A stretch of DNA of 64,000 nucleotides from Roseateles_E cavernae (GCF_040187885.1 NZ_JBDPLH010000005.1:186001-250000), one strand, 5' to 3'. Counted from the first letter of the stretch, positions 8,506-18,207 are shown. Notes: generated by a model not told the origin, from the letters alone. Numbers and translations are program-made.

Positions 8506-9819
8506 TCAACGACCGTCACGGTCACGGCTGCGCAGACCGTCGCGCGAACGCACATCGGCATTGCCGCTCGGCGTCGTGCTGTCGGGCACGGCGGCCGGCG
8601 TCGGCACCGAGGCGGTCACGGTGCCGCCGGCCTGCTGGATCAGCTTGTCCAGCGGCAGATAAAGCAGGTTGGAGCCGTTGCGGCTGTCCACCATCACCTT
8701 GCTGACATTGGAGTAGACCTGCTGCATCGTGTCGATGTAGAGGCGGTCGCGGGTCACCGCCGGCGCCTTCTGGTATTCGGTCAGCACGCTCTTGAAGCGC
8801 TGTGCATCACCCTCGGCCTGCGCCACCACGCGCGACTTGTAGCCCTCGGCCTCCTCGCGCAAGCGAGCGGCGGTGCCCTGGGCCTTGGGGATCACGTCGT
8901 TGGCATAAGCCTGGCCTTCGTTCTTCAGGCGCTCGCGGTCGGCGCCGGCCTTGAAGGCATCGTCGAACGCGGCCTGCACCTGCTCGGGCGCCTGCACGTT
9001 CTGGACATTGACATTGGCCACCAGGATGCCGGCCTTGAGCCGGTCCAGCTGGTTCTGCACCGACTTGGCCAGCTCGGCAGCGATCGCATCGCGCTGCTCG
9101 TAGAGCACCGAGTCCATCTTGCTCTTGCCGACGATTTCGCGCACGGCCGACTCGGCCGCCTGGATCACCGCCTCGTCGGGGCCACGGTTCTCGAACAGGT
9201 ACTCGCGCGAATCCTTCAGCCGGTACTGCACGGTGAAGCGGATGTCGACGATGTTCTCATCCAGGGTCAGCATCGAGGAGTCGCGCAGGCCGGTGGCCTG
9301 GGCCACCGCATTGCGGCCCACCTCGACCGAGCGCAGCTGGGTCACCGAGACGATTTCATTGGCCTGAAAGGGATAGGGCAGGCGCCAGTTGAAGCCGGCA
9401 TCGACCGTCTTGCTGTACTTGCCGAAGGAAGTCACGACCGCCTGCTGGCCTTCCTGCACGATGTAGAAGCCGCTGCCCAGCCAGCCCAGCGCGACCACGC
9501 CGGCGATCAGGCCGACACCGATGCCGGCGCTCTTCATATCGGGCTGGAAGCCATTGCCACCGCCGCCGCTGGGTGGGGTGTTGTTGCCGCCGCCCTTGCC
9601 GCCGAACATGCCGCTGAGCTTGCGATTGAAGTCGCGCCAGAGCTCGTCCAGGTCCGGCGGGCCATCGTTGCGGCCATTGCTCAGATGGCGGCCCTCACGC
9701 CAGTCACGGCGCAGCAGACCGCCGATCAAGGCTCGCGTGGCTGCCGCCAGGGCGCTGAGTCGCTGCCCAGGCTGGGCGGCGCTCACGGGCTCAAAGGTAT
9801 TCATGCTCTTGCCTGTCAT
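8506..9819 (-). CDS. hflK: HflK, SPFH/prohibitin-domain modulator of FtsH protease
   Basis: Partner of HflC in the FtsH-regulating membrane complex. The 437 residues comprise a cytoplasmic N-terminal part with a Gly-rich stretch (GGKGGGNNTPPSGGGGNG), a transmembrane helix at about 96-118 (GIGVGLIAGVVALGWLGSGFYIV), the SPFH domain with YPFQANEIVSV, and a helical tail ending in a charged, low-complexity C-terminus. The first ATG overlaps the hflX stop as ATGA; a second ATG five codons in (9804) is equally possible. The overlap indicates translational coupling to hflX. Confidence 0.95.
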   Translation of the reverse strand: MTGKSMNTFEPVSAAQPGQRLSALAAATRALIGGLLRRDWREGRHLSNGRNDGPPDLDELWRDFNRKLSGMFGGKGGGNNTPPSGGGGNGFQPDMKSAGIGVGLIAGVVALGWLGSGFYIVQEGQQAVVTSFGKYSKTVDAGFNWRLPYPFQANEIVSVTQLRSVEVGRNAVAQATGLRDSSMLTLDENIVDIRFTVQYRLKDSREYLFENRGPDEAVIQAAESAVREIVGKSKMDSVLYEQRDAIAAELAKSVQNQLDRLKAGILVANVNVQNVQAPEQVQAAFDDAFKAGADRERLKNEGQAYANDVIPKAQGTAARLREEAEGYKSRVVAQAEGDAQRFKSVLTEYQKAPAVTRDRLYIDTMQQVYSNVSKVMVDSRNGSNLLYLPLDKLIQQAGGTVTASVPTPAAVPDSTTPSGNADVRSRDGLRSRDRDGR

Positions 9820-11129
9820 TGATGTTGTAGAGCGGTGGCGGCATTTTCCGCACTTTGATCCGCACTTTCGCCTGCTTCAGATGGGGTCAGCTCTTGCGCA
9901 TTCAAGTCTGCGGCCGGCACGATGCCCATGGCCGCGACGATCTGGGCCCGCAGCACATCCAGGCCCTGGCCGGTCAGCGCACTGACAAACACGCGCGGCA
10001 CCCGCAGGCCGCCCGGACGCTCGATCCAGTCCAGCGCCGCACGCGGCCGCTGATTCTCGTCCAGCATGTCCTGCTTGTTGTAGACCAGGATCTGCGGGAT
10101 GTCGGCGGCGCCGATCTCGTCGAGCACCCGCTCGACCTCGACCATCTGCTCGTCCAGCGTCGCGCTGGCGGCATCCACCACATGCAGCAGCAGATCGGCC
10201 TCGGCCGCCTCCTGCAAGGTGGCCTTGAAGGCCTCGACCAGCTTGTGCGGCAGATCGCGGATGAAGCCCACCGTGTCGGACAGCGAGACACTGGCGCCGG
10301 CCGCCTCCAGGTACAGCGAGCGGGTGGTGGTGTCCAGGGTCGCGAACAGCTGGTTGGCCGCATAGGCGCGCGCCTTGACCAGCGCATTGAACAGCGTGGA
10401 CTTGCCGGCATTGGTGTAGCCGACCAGCGAGACGCGGAACACGCTGTTGCGCTCGCGCGCACGGCGCTGGGTCGTGCGCTGGCGCTGCACCTTCCTGAGC
10501 CGCTCCTTGGTGACCTTGATGCGGTCGTCGATCATGCGGCGGTCCAGCTCGATCTGGGCCTCGCCGGGGCCGCCGCGCATGCCGATGCCGCCGCTCTGCC
10601 GCTCCAGGTGGCTCCAGCGCCGCACCAGGCGCGTGGCCAGGTATTGCAGCCGCGCCAGCTCGACCTGCAGCTTGCCCTCATGGCTTTGCGCCCGGGCCGC
10701 GAAGATTTCAAGAATCAGCGCGGTGCGATCGGCCACCGGCACGCCGAGCACGCGCTCCAGATTGCGCTGCTGGGCCGGCGAGATCGCCTGGTCGAACAGG
10801 ACCGTGTGCGCCTGGTGCGCCTGCACCAGCAGCTTGATCTCGTCGGCCTTGCCGGAGCCGACAAACAGCGCCGCATCGGGCGCCTGCCGGCGCGCAATCA
10901 CCTTGGCCACCGGCGTGTCGCCGGCCGATTCGGCCAGCAAGGCCAGCTCGTCCAGGGTGGGATCAAAGGTCGATGCGTAGCTCGAGGAACGGCCGAAATC
11001 GACGCCGACGAGAATGGCGCGCGCCGCCTCAGAGGGCGGCGACGCGAGCGTGGAGGATGGGGAGGAACTCAAGGTTTTGCGATGGGGCTGCTGCCCCGCG
11101 CGTTCAAGTGGCTTCGCCGGCGCCGCCAT
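9816..11129 (-). CDS. hflX: GTPase HflX, ribosome-associated
   Basis: A P-loop GTPase that binds the 50S subunit and splits stalled ribosomes, notably under heat stress. The 437 residues contain the HflX N-terminal domain (LFVGSGKADEIKLLVQ), the glycine-rich linker GGIGMRGGPGEAQIELDRR, the G domain with GYTNAGKST (G1), DTVGFIRDLPH (G3) and NKQD (G4), and a short C-terminal extension ending in low-complexity residues. The ATG lies within the last 26 bases of hfq, so the genes overlap. No better start is visible, though the first 35 residues look non-conserved. Confidence 0.95.
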   Translation of the reverse strand: MAAPAKPLERAGQQPHRKTLSSSPSSTLASPPSEAARAILVGVDFGRSSSYASTFDPTLDELALLAESAGDTPVAKVIARRQAPDAALFVGSGKADEIKLLVQAHQAHTVLFDQAISPAQQRNLERVLGVPVADRTALILEIFAARAQSHEGKLQVELARLQYLATRLVRRWSHLERQSGGIGMRGGPGEAQIELDRRMIDDRIKVTKERLRKVQRQRTTQRRARERNSVFRVSLVGYTNAGKSTLFNALVKARAYAANQLFATLDTTTRSLYLEAAGASVSLSDTVGFIRDLPHKLVEAFKATLQEAAEADLLLHVVDAASATLDEQMVEVERVLDEIGAADIPQILVYNKQDMLDENQRPRAALDWIERPGGLRVPRVFVSALTGQGLDVLRAQIVAAMGIVPAADLNAQELTPSEAGESADQSAENAATALQHQ

Positions 11130-11352
11130 CGGCAGCGTGGAAATTCACCGCGCGACCGGGCACCACGGTGGAAATGGCGTGCTTGTAAACCATCTGCGTC
11201 ACGGTATTGCGCAGCAAGACCACGTACTGGTCGAAGGACTCGATATGCCCTTGCAATTTGATGCCGTTGACCAGGTAAATGGACACCGGCACATGCTCTT
11301 TGCGCAGCAGATTCAGGAAGGGATCTTGCAAGAGTTGGCCTTTGTTGCTCAC
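11104..11352 (-). CDS. hfq: RNA chaperone Hfq
   Basis: Hexameric Sm-like RNA chaperone that pairs small RNAs with mRNAs. It begins at a GTG (11350-11352) giving the conserved N-terminus MSNKGQLLQDPFLNLLRKE, with GGAG 7-8 bases upstream; an in-frame ATG 15 codons earlier would add non-conserved residues. The product has 82 residues: Sm1 (LVNGIKLQGHIESFDQYVVLL) at about 28-48 and Sm2 with QMVYKHAISTVVP at about 53-65. The C-terminal tail after residue 70 is very short, as in many betaproteobacteria. Confidence 0.97.
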   Translation of the reverse strand: MSNKGQLLQDPFLNLLRKEHVPVSIYLVNGIKLQGHIESFDQYVVLLRNTVTQMVYKHAISTVVPGRAVNFHAADGGAGEAT

Positions 11353-11442
11353 GATATGCTCCGTGTTGGAAGGGGAGTTGGGTTGGAAGGCTTCCACCTT
11401 AACACAGGGAAAGCAGGGTTGCCCCGAATGCCGGAATCGTCT

Positions 11443-12777
11443 TTATTCTTTATCGGCGAACGGATTCTTTGACGAGCGCATCTCGATGCGCAGCGGCGTA
11501 CCGGTCAGCTTGTAGTGGGCGCGGATGCGGCCCTCCAGATAGCGCTTGTAGACCTCGGTGATGCCCTCCAGCGAGTTGCCGTGGACGATCACGATGGGCG
11601 GATTCATGCCACCCTGGTGGGCGTAGCGCAGCTTGGGCCGGAAATGGCCGCTGCGCTTGGGCGTCTGGTGCTCGACCGCTTCCTGGATCAGGCGGGTCAG
11701 CACCGGCGTGGTCATCTTCTTGAAGGCCGAGGCGTAGGCGTCGGCCATCGCGTTCCACAGCGGGCCCAGGCCCTGGCGCTTGAGCGCCGAGATATTGTGG
11801 ATGGGCGCGAACTTCAGGAAGGCCAGACGCTGCTCGATCGAGCGCTGCAGCTGCTCGCGCTGGTAGCTGTCGATCGCATCCCATTTGTTGACGGCCAGCA
11901 CCACTGCGCGGCCGCTGTCGAGGATGTAGCCGGCGATATGGGCGTCCTGGTCGGACACACCCTGGGTCGCGTCCAGCAGCAGCAGCACGACATTGGCATC
12001 GGCAATCGCCTGCAGGGTCTTGACCACCGAGAACTTCTCGATCGCCTCGAACACCTTGCCCTTGCGGCGCAGGCCGGCGGTGTCGATCAGCTGGAACTTC
12101 TGGCCGTTGCGCTCGAAGTCGACCGAGATCGCATCGCGCGTCGTGCCGGGCATGTCGTAGGCCACCAGGCGCTCCTCGCCCAGCCAGGTGTTGATCAGCG
12201 TGCTCTTGCCGACATTCGGGCGGCCGGCCACGGCCAGGCGGATCACGCCATCTTCTTCCGGCCCGGCCTCCTCGTCCTCCTCGAACTCGAAGAGCTCCAG
12301 CACCGCCTCCAGCAGGCTGCGGATGCCCTGGCCATGGGCCGCCGAAATCGGATGCGGCTCGCCCATGCCCAGCTCATGGAACTCGGCCAGCAGCGGCGAC
12401 TCGCTCATGCCCTCGGCCTTGTTGACGGCCAGGAAGATGCGCTTATTGGCCTGGCGCAGATAGCGCGCGATGTCCTGATCCTGGCCCGACAGGCCGGTGC
12501 GCACATCGACGACGAAGACCACCGCGTCGGCCTCGGCCACCGCCTGGCGGGTCTGCTTGGCCATCTCCTTGACGATGCCGGTCGTGCTGTCGGGCTCGAA
12601 GCCGCCGGTGTCGATGACGATGAAGTCGCGCGCGCCCAGGCGGCCATCGCCGTAATGGCGGTCGCGGGTCAGCCCGGCAAAGTCGGCCACGATGGCGTCA
12701 CGACTCTTGGTCATGCGGTTGAACAGCGTGGACTTGCCCACATTGGGGCGGCCGACCAGGGCGATGACGGGTTTCAT
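11443..12777 (-). CDS. der: Ribosome biogenesis GTPase Der (EngA)
   Basis: Double-GTPase needed for late 50S subunit assembly. The 444 residues contain two G domains, each with GRPNVGKST (residues 8-16 and about 184-192), DTGGF and DTAGL G3 motifs, NKAE and NKWD G4 motifs, an acidic linker (FEFEEDEEAGPEED) between the domains, and the C-terminal KH-like domain (GMNPPIVIVHGNSLEGI). It lies 48 bases downstream of bamB, the conserved yfgM-bamB-der order, and 90 bases upstream of hfq. Confidence 0.97.
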   Translation of the reverse strand: MKPVIALVGRPNVGKSTLFNRMTKSRDAIVADFAGLTRDRHYGDGRLGARDFIVIDTGGFEPDSTTGIVKEMAKQTRQAVAEADAVVFVVDVRTGLSGQDQDIARYLRQANKRIFLAVNKAEGMSESPLLAEFHELGMGEPHPISAAHGQGIRSLLEAVLELFEFEEDEEAGPEEDGVIRLAVAGRPNVGKSTLINTWLGEERLVAYDMPGTTRDAISVDFERNGQKFQLIDTAGLRRKGKVFEAIEKFSVVKTLQAIADANVVLLLLDATQGVSDQDAHIAGYILDSGRAVVLAVNKWDAIDSYQREQLQRSIEQRLAFLKFAPIHNISALKRQGLGPLWNAMADAYASAFKKMTTPVLTRLIQEAVEHQTPKRSGHFRPKLRYAHQGGMNPPIVIVHGNSLEGITEVYKRYLEGRIRAHYKLTGTPLRIEMRSSKNPFADKE

Positions 12778-12825
12778 GATCTTCTTGTTCTTTTCTCTGA
12801 CGTTGAGCGGCGCGCTTGCTCGGCC

Positions 12826-13953
12826 TTATTCAGGCTTGATCGCAAACAAACCGCCATTGCGGGTGGCAACCAGCACGGTGCCACCCAGGGCCACCGGCGC
12901 GGCCACGATGGGCGAACCATCGGTGGCCAGGCGCGCGCGGGTCTTGCCGGTGTCGCGCGCGACGATGTGCACATAGCCTTCGAAATCGCCGATCAGCAGG
13001 CTGCTGCCCATGCTCAGCGGCGCGCTGAGCTTGCGGTTCAGGAACTGCTCTGCCGTCCAGGCCACATCACCGTTGGCGATCTTCCAGGCGGTCAGGCGGT
13101 CCGAACCATCGGCACCGAAGACGAACTGGGCATCACCGCCGACCCCCTGGGTGCCGCCGGTATTGCGGCTCCACAGCGCGCTGCCGCGCTCGGCATTGAC
13201 GCAGCCCACCGCCGACTGGAAGGCGCGGGCGCACAGGATCTCGCCCTGGCGCAGCAGCGGGCCGACCAGATCGGCCAGACGCTCGACCTCGTTGGTGCCG
13301 CGCGGGTTGGCCACGCTGGCCTCCCAGCGCAAGGTGCCGCGCAGCGGATCGACGCCGGCCAGACGGGCGCCCTGCCCGACCACCAGCGTGTCCTTGTAGG
13401 CCGCGATCACACCGGGCTGCAGCAAGGTCAGCGGATCGCCGGGGCGGCGCAGGTCCCACAGGCGGCGGCCGTCGAGCGCATCGAAGGCCAGCACCTGGCG
13501 ATCCACCGTCAGCACGAACACGCGCTCGCCGGCCACCAGCGGCGCGGCGCGCACGGTCGAGGTCATCGTCTTGCGCCAGACCGGCTGGCCGGCGTCCAGC
13601 ACCACCAGCTCGTTGTTGCGGGTCACGACGGCGGCAAAGCGCCCGTCGCTGCCGACGCCGGCATTGAGCTTGGCACCGGCCTCGCCGCGCCACAGCAGCG
13701 CGCCGCTGTCGGCCTGCAGCGACTGCACGACGCCGTCCGAGCTGGCGACGATGAACTGCTGGCCGGCGGTCGCGATCGACAGCGGGAACTGCAGGCCGTC
13801 CTGCTTGAGGCTCCAGACCACGCGCTCGGCGCCCGCGGAAGCCACGGCCTCCAGCGGCGCCGGCTTGGGTGCGTTGGAAGGATTGAAGACCGAGCAGGCG
13901 CTCAGCGCGACGGCCAGCAGCAGGCCACTCAGCGGTTTGACGGCGGCCCTCAT
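12826..13953 (-). CDS. bamB: Outer membrane assembly lipoprotein BamB
   Basis: A beta-propeller lipoprotein of the BAM complex that inserts beta-barrel proteins into the outer membrane. The 375 residues start with a lipoprotein signal peptide and lipobox LSAC at about residues 17-20, followed by repeated PQQ-like blades (VWSLKQDGLQFPLS, LLWRGEAGAKL, RLWDLRRPGDP, LRWEASVANP). Its ATG overlaps the stop of the upstream yfgM-like gene by four bases. The partner bamD is also in the window, at 24825-25688. Confidence 0.95.
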   Translation of the reverse strand: MRAAVKPLSGLLLAVALSACSVFNPSNAPKPAPLEAVASAGAERVVWSLKQDGLQFPLSIATAGQQFIVASSDGVVQSLQADSGALLWRGEAGAKLNAGVGSDGRFAAVVTRNNELVVLDAGQPVWRKTMTSTVRAAPLVAGERVFVLTVDRQVLAFDALDGRRLWDLRRPGDPLTLLQPGVIAAYKDTLVVGQGARLAGVDPLRGTLRWEASVANPRGTNEVERLADLVGPLLRQGEILCARAFQSAVGCVNAERGSALWSRNTGGTQGVGGDAQFVFGADGSDRLTAWKIANGDVAWTAEQFLNRKLSAPLSMGSSLLIGDFEGYVHIVARDTGKTRARLATDGSPIVAAPVALGGTVLVATRNGGLFAIKPE

Positions 13954-14630
13954 TTCGCGGCTCCGGATGCGGCGGCGGCCACCTCATCGGGCGGGGTCAC
14001 GCCCAGCGTGGCCAGCTTGGCCTCGATCAGGCGGCGGTAGTCCAGGGTCTTGTCCATCGCGGCATAGGCCTTCAGATACTCGGTCTTGGCCTGATCCGGC
14101 TTGGCCTGCAGCACGGCCAGGTCGCCACGGCGATCCGCCACCAGCGCGGCAAAGTCGGCCGACTTGACGCCATCCAGGGTCTTGGCGGCCTCGTCATACT
14201 GCTTGGCATCGAGCTGCAAGCCGGCCAGACGCAGACGCGCAATATCGCGGTACTCACCCTCGCCGGCCGACTCGGCGGCCCAGGCCAGGCTGGCCTTGGC
14301 GGCATCCAGCTGGCCCTTGTCGGTCTGCACCTTGGCGGCCAGCAGCGCCGCCTGGGCGGTGTAGGCGGTGCGCGGGAAGCGCTCCTTCATATCGGCAAAG
14401 ACGCGCCCGGCGCGCTCGGCATCGCCGGCCTGCACGCCGCGGTCCAGCTCATCGAACATCGCGGCGGCCTTGACGGCCTGCTCGCGCTGCCAGTAATTCC
14501 AGCCATTCCAGCCCGCGAATGCCGTCAGCGCCAGGGTCAGGCCCCAGGTGATCAGGTTGCCGTAGCGCTTCCAAAAGGCCTTCAGCTGGTCCAGCTGTTC
14601 CTGTTCTTCCAGATCGAGATGAGACGCCAT
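13950..14630 (-). CDS. YfgM-like tetratricopeptide membrane protein
   Basis: Inner-membrane protein with a periplasmic TPR-like domain, family of E. coli YfgM, which associates with PpiD and the SecYEG translocon. The 226 residues show a cytoplasmic N-terminus (MASHLDLEEQEQLDQLKAFW), one transmembrane helix at about 24-44 (GNLITWGLTLALTAFAGWNGW), then helical repeats rich in Ala. The ATG at 14628-14630 is chosen because this N-terminus is the conserved family start. It is translationally coupled to bamB (4-base overlap) and follows hisS. Confidence 0.9.
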   Translation of the reverse strand: MASHLDLEEQEQLDQLKAFWKRYGNLITWGLTLALTAFAGWNGWNYWQREQAVKAAAMFDELDRGVQAGDAERAGRVFADMKERFPRTAYTAQAALLAAKVQTDKGQLDAAKASLAWAAESAGEGEYRDIARLRLAGLQLDAKQYDEAAKTLDGVKSADFAALVADRRGDLAVLQAKPDQAKTEYLKAYAAMDKTLDYRRLIEAKLATLGVTPPDEVAAAASGAAK

Positions 14631-14673
14631 GAGGGAAAGTGTTCTTGTAAGAGGGGGAAGGAATGAGCCGCGA

Positions 14674-15987
14674 TTATGCGTTGAGCCGCAGCTCGCCGGC
14701 CCAGTCGGCCACCTGGGCCAGGCTGCGGGTGAACTGAGCGGCCGCCGCGTCGCGCAGCGGCTTGACCGCCACCAGGCCCTGGGCCAGTTCGTCGGTACCG
14801 AACACCAGCGCGAAGGCCGCACCCGAGGCGTCGGCCTTCTTGAACTGCGACTTCATGCTGGACTGGCCCGGATGCAGGACCACCGAGACGCCGGCGGCAC
14901 GCAGCTGCTCCAGCGCCACCATCACCTGCGGCAGGCCTTCGGCCGAGGGCACGATGGCGTAGGCATCCGGCTGCGGCACCTCGACCGGCGCACCGACCTC
15001 TTCCAGCAACAGCAGCATGCGCTCCAGGCCCATGCCGAAGCCCACCGCCGGCGCCGGCTTGCCGCCCAGCTGCTCGATCAGGCCGTCATAGCGGCCGCCG
15101 CCACAGACCGTGCCCTGCGAGCCGAGCTTGTCGGTCATCCACTCGAACACGGTCAGGTTGTAATAGTCCAGGCCGCGCACCAGGCGCGGGTTGATCGTGT
15201 ACTTGACGCCGGCCGCATCGAGGATGGCACGCACGCCGTTGAAATGCGCCAGCGAGGCGTCGCCGAGGAAGTCCAGCAGCCGAGGCGCCGCATTGGCCAT
15301 CTCCTGCAGCGCCGGGTTCTTGGTATCCAGCACGCGCAGCGGGTTGGTGTAGAGGCGGCGCTGGCTGTCTTCGTCCAGCAATTCCTTGTGCGCCTCCAGG
15401 TGCGCAATCAGGGCCTCGCGGTGGGCACGGCGCTCGTCCGGCGAGCCCAGGCAGTTCAGCTCCAGACGCACATGCTCGTCCTCGACCAGGCCCAGCTCGC
15501 GCAGCAGGCGGCTGCCCATCAGTATCACCTCGGCATCGACGTCCGGGCCATTGAAGCCCAGCGCCTCGACGCCCATCTGGTGGAACTGCCGGTAGCGGCC
15601 CTTCTGCGGCTTCTCGCGGCGGAACATCGGGCCGAAGTAGTACAGGCGCCGGCCGGAGTCGCGCAGATAGCTGTGCTCGATCATCGCCCGCACCACGCCG
15701 GCCGTCATCTCGGGACGCAGCGCCAGATGCTCGGCCTGGCCGTGCTTGTCGGCACGGTCCTCGAAGGCGTACATCTCCTTCTCGACGATGTCGGTCACCT
15801 CGCCGATGCCGCGCACGAACAGCGCCGTCGGCTCGACGATGGGCGTGCGCACATTCTGATAGCCATAGCGCTGCAAGACGCTGCGCATCTTCGCCTCCAG
15901 CCACTCCCAGCGCGCCGATTCCGGCGGCAGGATGTCATTCATGCCCTTCACCGCCTGCAGCGGCTGCATCTTCTTCTGCTCAGTCAT
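14674..15987 (-). CDS. hisS: Histidyl-tRNA synthetase
   Basis: Class II aminoacyl-tRNA synthetase charging tRNA-His. The 437 residues contain motif 2 LRPEMTAGVVRAMIEH, the HisRS-specific signature RGLDYYNLTVFEW, motif 3 GGGRYDGLIEQLGG plus GFGMGLERML, and a C-terminal anticodon-binding domain. It is separated from ispG by 4 bases, so the two are co-translated or tightly coupled. It is distinguished from the paralogue hisZ by complete motifs and the anticodon domain. Confidence 0.97.
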   Translation of the reverse strand: MTEQKKMQPLQAVKGMNDILPPESARWEWLEAKMRSVLQRYGYQNVRTPIVEPTALFVRGIGEVTDIVEKEMYAFEDRADKHGQAEHLALRPEMTAGVVRAMIEHSYLRDSGRRLYYFGPMFRREKPQKGRYRQFHQMGVEALGFNGPDVDAEVILMGSRLLRELGLVEDEHVRLELNCLGSPDERRAHREALIAHLEAHKELLDEDSQRRLYTNPLRVLDTKNPALQEMANAAPRLLDFLGDASLAHFNGVRAILDAAGVKYTINPRLVRGLDYYNLTVFEWMTDKLGSQGTVCGGGRYDGLIEQLGGKPAPAVGFGMGLERMLLLLEEVGAPVEVPQPDAYAIVPSAEGLPQVMVALEQLRAAGVSVVLHPGQSSMKSQFKKADASGAAFALVFGTDELAQGLVAVKPLRDAAAAQFTRSLAQVADWAGELRLNA

Positions 15988-15991
15988 GGAT

Positions 15992-17266
15992 TCAAGCCGT
16001 GGCGCCGAAGCGCTTCTCGATGTAGTTCTCGACCAGCGCGTGGAACTCGGTGGCGATGTTCTCGCCGCGCAGGGTCAGGGCCTTCTCGCCGTCGATGAAG
16101 ACGGGCGCAGCCGGGGCCTCGCCGGTGCCGGGCAGGCTGATGCCGATGTCGGCATGCTTGCTCTCGCCGGGGCCGTTGACGATGCAGCCCATCACGGCCA
16201 CCTTCATGTTCTCGACGCCGGGGTACTTGCTGCGCCAGACAGGCATCTGCGCGCGCAGGAAGTCGTCGATCTGCTTGGCCAGCTCCTGGAAGGTGGTGCT
16301 GGTCGTGCGGCCGCAGCCGGGGCAGGCGGTGACGCTGGGATTGAAGGCGCGCAGGCCCAGCGACTGCAGGATCTCGGAGGCGATCACCACCTCCTGAGTG
16401 CGCGACTCGCCGGGCTGCGGGGTCAGCGAGACGCGGATGGTGTCGCCAATGCCTTCCTGGGCCAGGATGCCCAAGGCCACGCTGGAAGCCACCGTGCCCT
16501 TGGTGCCCATGCCGGCCTCGGTCAGACCCAGGTGCAGCGCATAGTCGCAGCGCGCGGCCAGCGCGCGATAGACGGAGATCAGATCCTGCACACCGCTGAC
16601 CTTGCAGCTGATGATGATGTTGTCGGGGTTCAGGCCCAGCTCGCGCGCATAGTCGGCCGAGCTCAGGGCCGACTGCACCAGCGCCTGGTACATCACCTGC
16701 TTGGCGTCCCAGGGCTCGGCGCGCAGCGCGTTCTCGTCCATCATCTGGGCCAGCAGTTCCTGGTCCAGGCTGCCCCAGTTGACACCGATGCGCACGACCT
16801 TGTCATACTTGACCGCCGCCTCGATCATCATCGCGAACTGGCGGTCCTTCTTGTCGCCCTTGCCGACATTGCCGGGGTTGATGCGGTACTTGGACAGCGC
16901 CTGCGCCATCGCCGGGTGTTCGGTCAGCAGGCGATGGCCGTTGTAATGGAAGTCGCCGATCAGCGGCACATCGATACCCATGCGGTCGAGCTGCTCGCGG
17001 ATCGCCGGCACCGCATCGGCGGCCTCGGGCGTGTTGACGGTGATGCGCACCATCTCCGAGCCGGCGATCGCCAGTTCCTTGATCTGGATGGCGGTGCCGA
17101 TCGCGTCGACCGTGTCGGTATTGGTCATCGACTGCACCCGCACCGGCGCAGCGCCCCCCACCGTCACGAGACGCGAACCCCAGCGCACCGTGGCCTGGCG
17201 CGAGCGGCGCGCGGCCGGGTTGGCCGCCTCGATGGCCTGGGCAATCGTGCTTTGCGTGTCAATCAT
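15992..17266 (-). CDS. ispG: (E)-4-hydroxy-3-methylbut-2-enyl-diphosphate synthase
   Basis: The [4Fe-4S] enzyme of the MEP pathway converting MEcPP to HMBPP, providing isoprenoid precursors, including those used by the hpnCDE squalene genes at the far end of the window. The 424 residues carry the cluster-binding cysteines in CPGCGRTTST (about 313-322) and GCIVNGPGES (about 360-369). The N-terminal TIM barrel includes VRVQSMTNTDTVD. It sits 2 bases upstream of hisS's leader and directly after the rodZ-like gene, a conserved arrangement. Confidence 0.97.
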   Translation of the reverse strand: MIDTQSTIAQAIEAANPAARRSRQATVRWGSRLVTVGGAAPVRVQSMTNTDTVDAIGTAIQIKELAIAGSEMVRITVNTPEAADAVPAIREQLDRMGIDVPLIGDFHYNGHRLLTEHPAMAQALSKYRINPGNVGKGDKKDRQFAMMIEAAVKYDKVVRIGVNWGSLDQELLAQMMDENALRAEPWDAKQVMYQALVQSALSSADYARELGLNPDNIIISCKVSGVQDLISVYRALAARCDYALHLGLTEAGMGTKGTVASSVALGILAQEGIGDTIRVSLTPQPGESRTQEVVIASEILQSLGLRAFNPSVTACPGCGRTTSTTFQELAKQIDDFLRAQMPVWRSKYPGVENMKVAVMGCIVNGPGESKHADIGISLPGTGEAPAAPVFIDGEKALTLRGENIATEFHALVENYIEKRFGATA

Positions 17267-17268
17267 GT

Positions 17269-18207
17269 TCAGTTCAACTCCAGTCGCGCGACATTGTCCT
17301 TGGCCTGCGCCGCCAGATCGACGGCCGCACCGCGCAGCGTGATCTCGGTGCCCGAGACATTGCCCACCCGCAGCCGCAGCGGCGGCTGGGCCGCCAGCGC
17401 GGCCGATTCGCCGGGGCGCATCAGCTTGGAAAACAAGACCTGACCCTTGGTATCGACCACCTCGACCCAGGACTCGGCCGAGGTCTTGATGCTCAGCGGC
17501 ACCTGGCCGACGGCCAGCACCGGCGCGCTGGCGCTGGCGCTGACGGCGACCGGCGCCGCACTCGCCACCGGCGCAGCCAGTGGTGCGGCGGTGATCGTCT
17601 GCGCAGCGACGATGGCGGCCGGGGCCGAGCCCGTGGTTTCGGCGGGCACGGGCGCGGCATCCGCGCTGGCGGCCGGCGCCGCGGGCACCGGCTGGGCCGT
17701 ACCCTGCTCCATCGCGCCCTCACCGAAGGAATCCAGCGAACCCAGCCACTGGGTCGGCAGCAGATAGATCAGCAGCGCGGCCAGCAAGAGGCCGGCCGGC
17801 GCCCACACCAGCGGGCGCTTGAGCCAGTCCAGCGACACCGAGTCCTCGCGCCCCGGGCGCTCGCGGAAGGGCTGGTTCAGCCCGCGCGACACGCGGTCCA
17901 GGCCCGCCTCATCGCCGCGCGGCAGCAGCGCCAGCACCGGCGCCGCATCGACCTTCAACACCCGGCACATGGCCTTGGCCAGCGCGCGCGCAAAGGTCAG
18001 GTCCGGCAGATCCTGGTAGCGGTCGGCCTCCAGGGCCTCCAGCTTGGCCTGCGGCACCTTCAGCTGCGCCGCCAGCGCCGCGATGTGCAGGCCCTGGGCC
18101 ATGCGTGCCGCACGCAGCCAGGCGCCGGCGCTCTGCGGGCTTGGGACGGCCAGCGGCGGGGCCTCGGCCTCGCTCAGGATCGAAGACATGCGCTCCCCTT
18201 CACTCAT
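17269..18207 (-). CDS. RodZ-like helix-turn-helix membrane protein (DUF4115)
   Basis: Resembles RodZ, the cytoskeletal adaptor linking MreB to the elongasome. From the ATG at 18205-18207 it has 312 residues: an N-terminal HTH_25 domain (AGAWLRAARMAQGLHIAALAAQL to about residue 90), one transmembrane helix near 131-150 (LVWAPAGLLLAALLIYLLP), a Pro/Ala-rich periplasmic linker of about 80 residues, and a C-terminal DUF4115 beta domain (SWVEVVDTKGQVLFSKLMRPGES). This start overlaps the pilW stop by 8 bases; a second ATG at 18189 is possible. Ordering pilW-rodZ-ispG supports the assignment. Confidence 0.85.
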   Translation of the reverse strand: MSEGERMSSILSEAEAPPLAVPSPQSAGAWLRAARMAQGLHIAALAAQLKVPQAKLEALEADRYQDLPDLTFARALAKAMCRVLKVDAAPVLALLPRGDEAGLDRVSRGLNQPFRERPGREDSVSLDWLKRPLVWAPAGLLLAALLIYLLPTQWLGSLDSFGEGAMEQGTAQPVPAAPAASADAAPVPAETTGSAPAAIVAAQTITAAPLAAPVASAAPVAVSASASAPVLAVGQVPLSIKTSAESWVEVVDTKGQVLFSKLMRPGESAALAAQPPLRLRVGNVSGTEITLRGAAVDLAAQAKDNVARLELN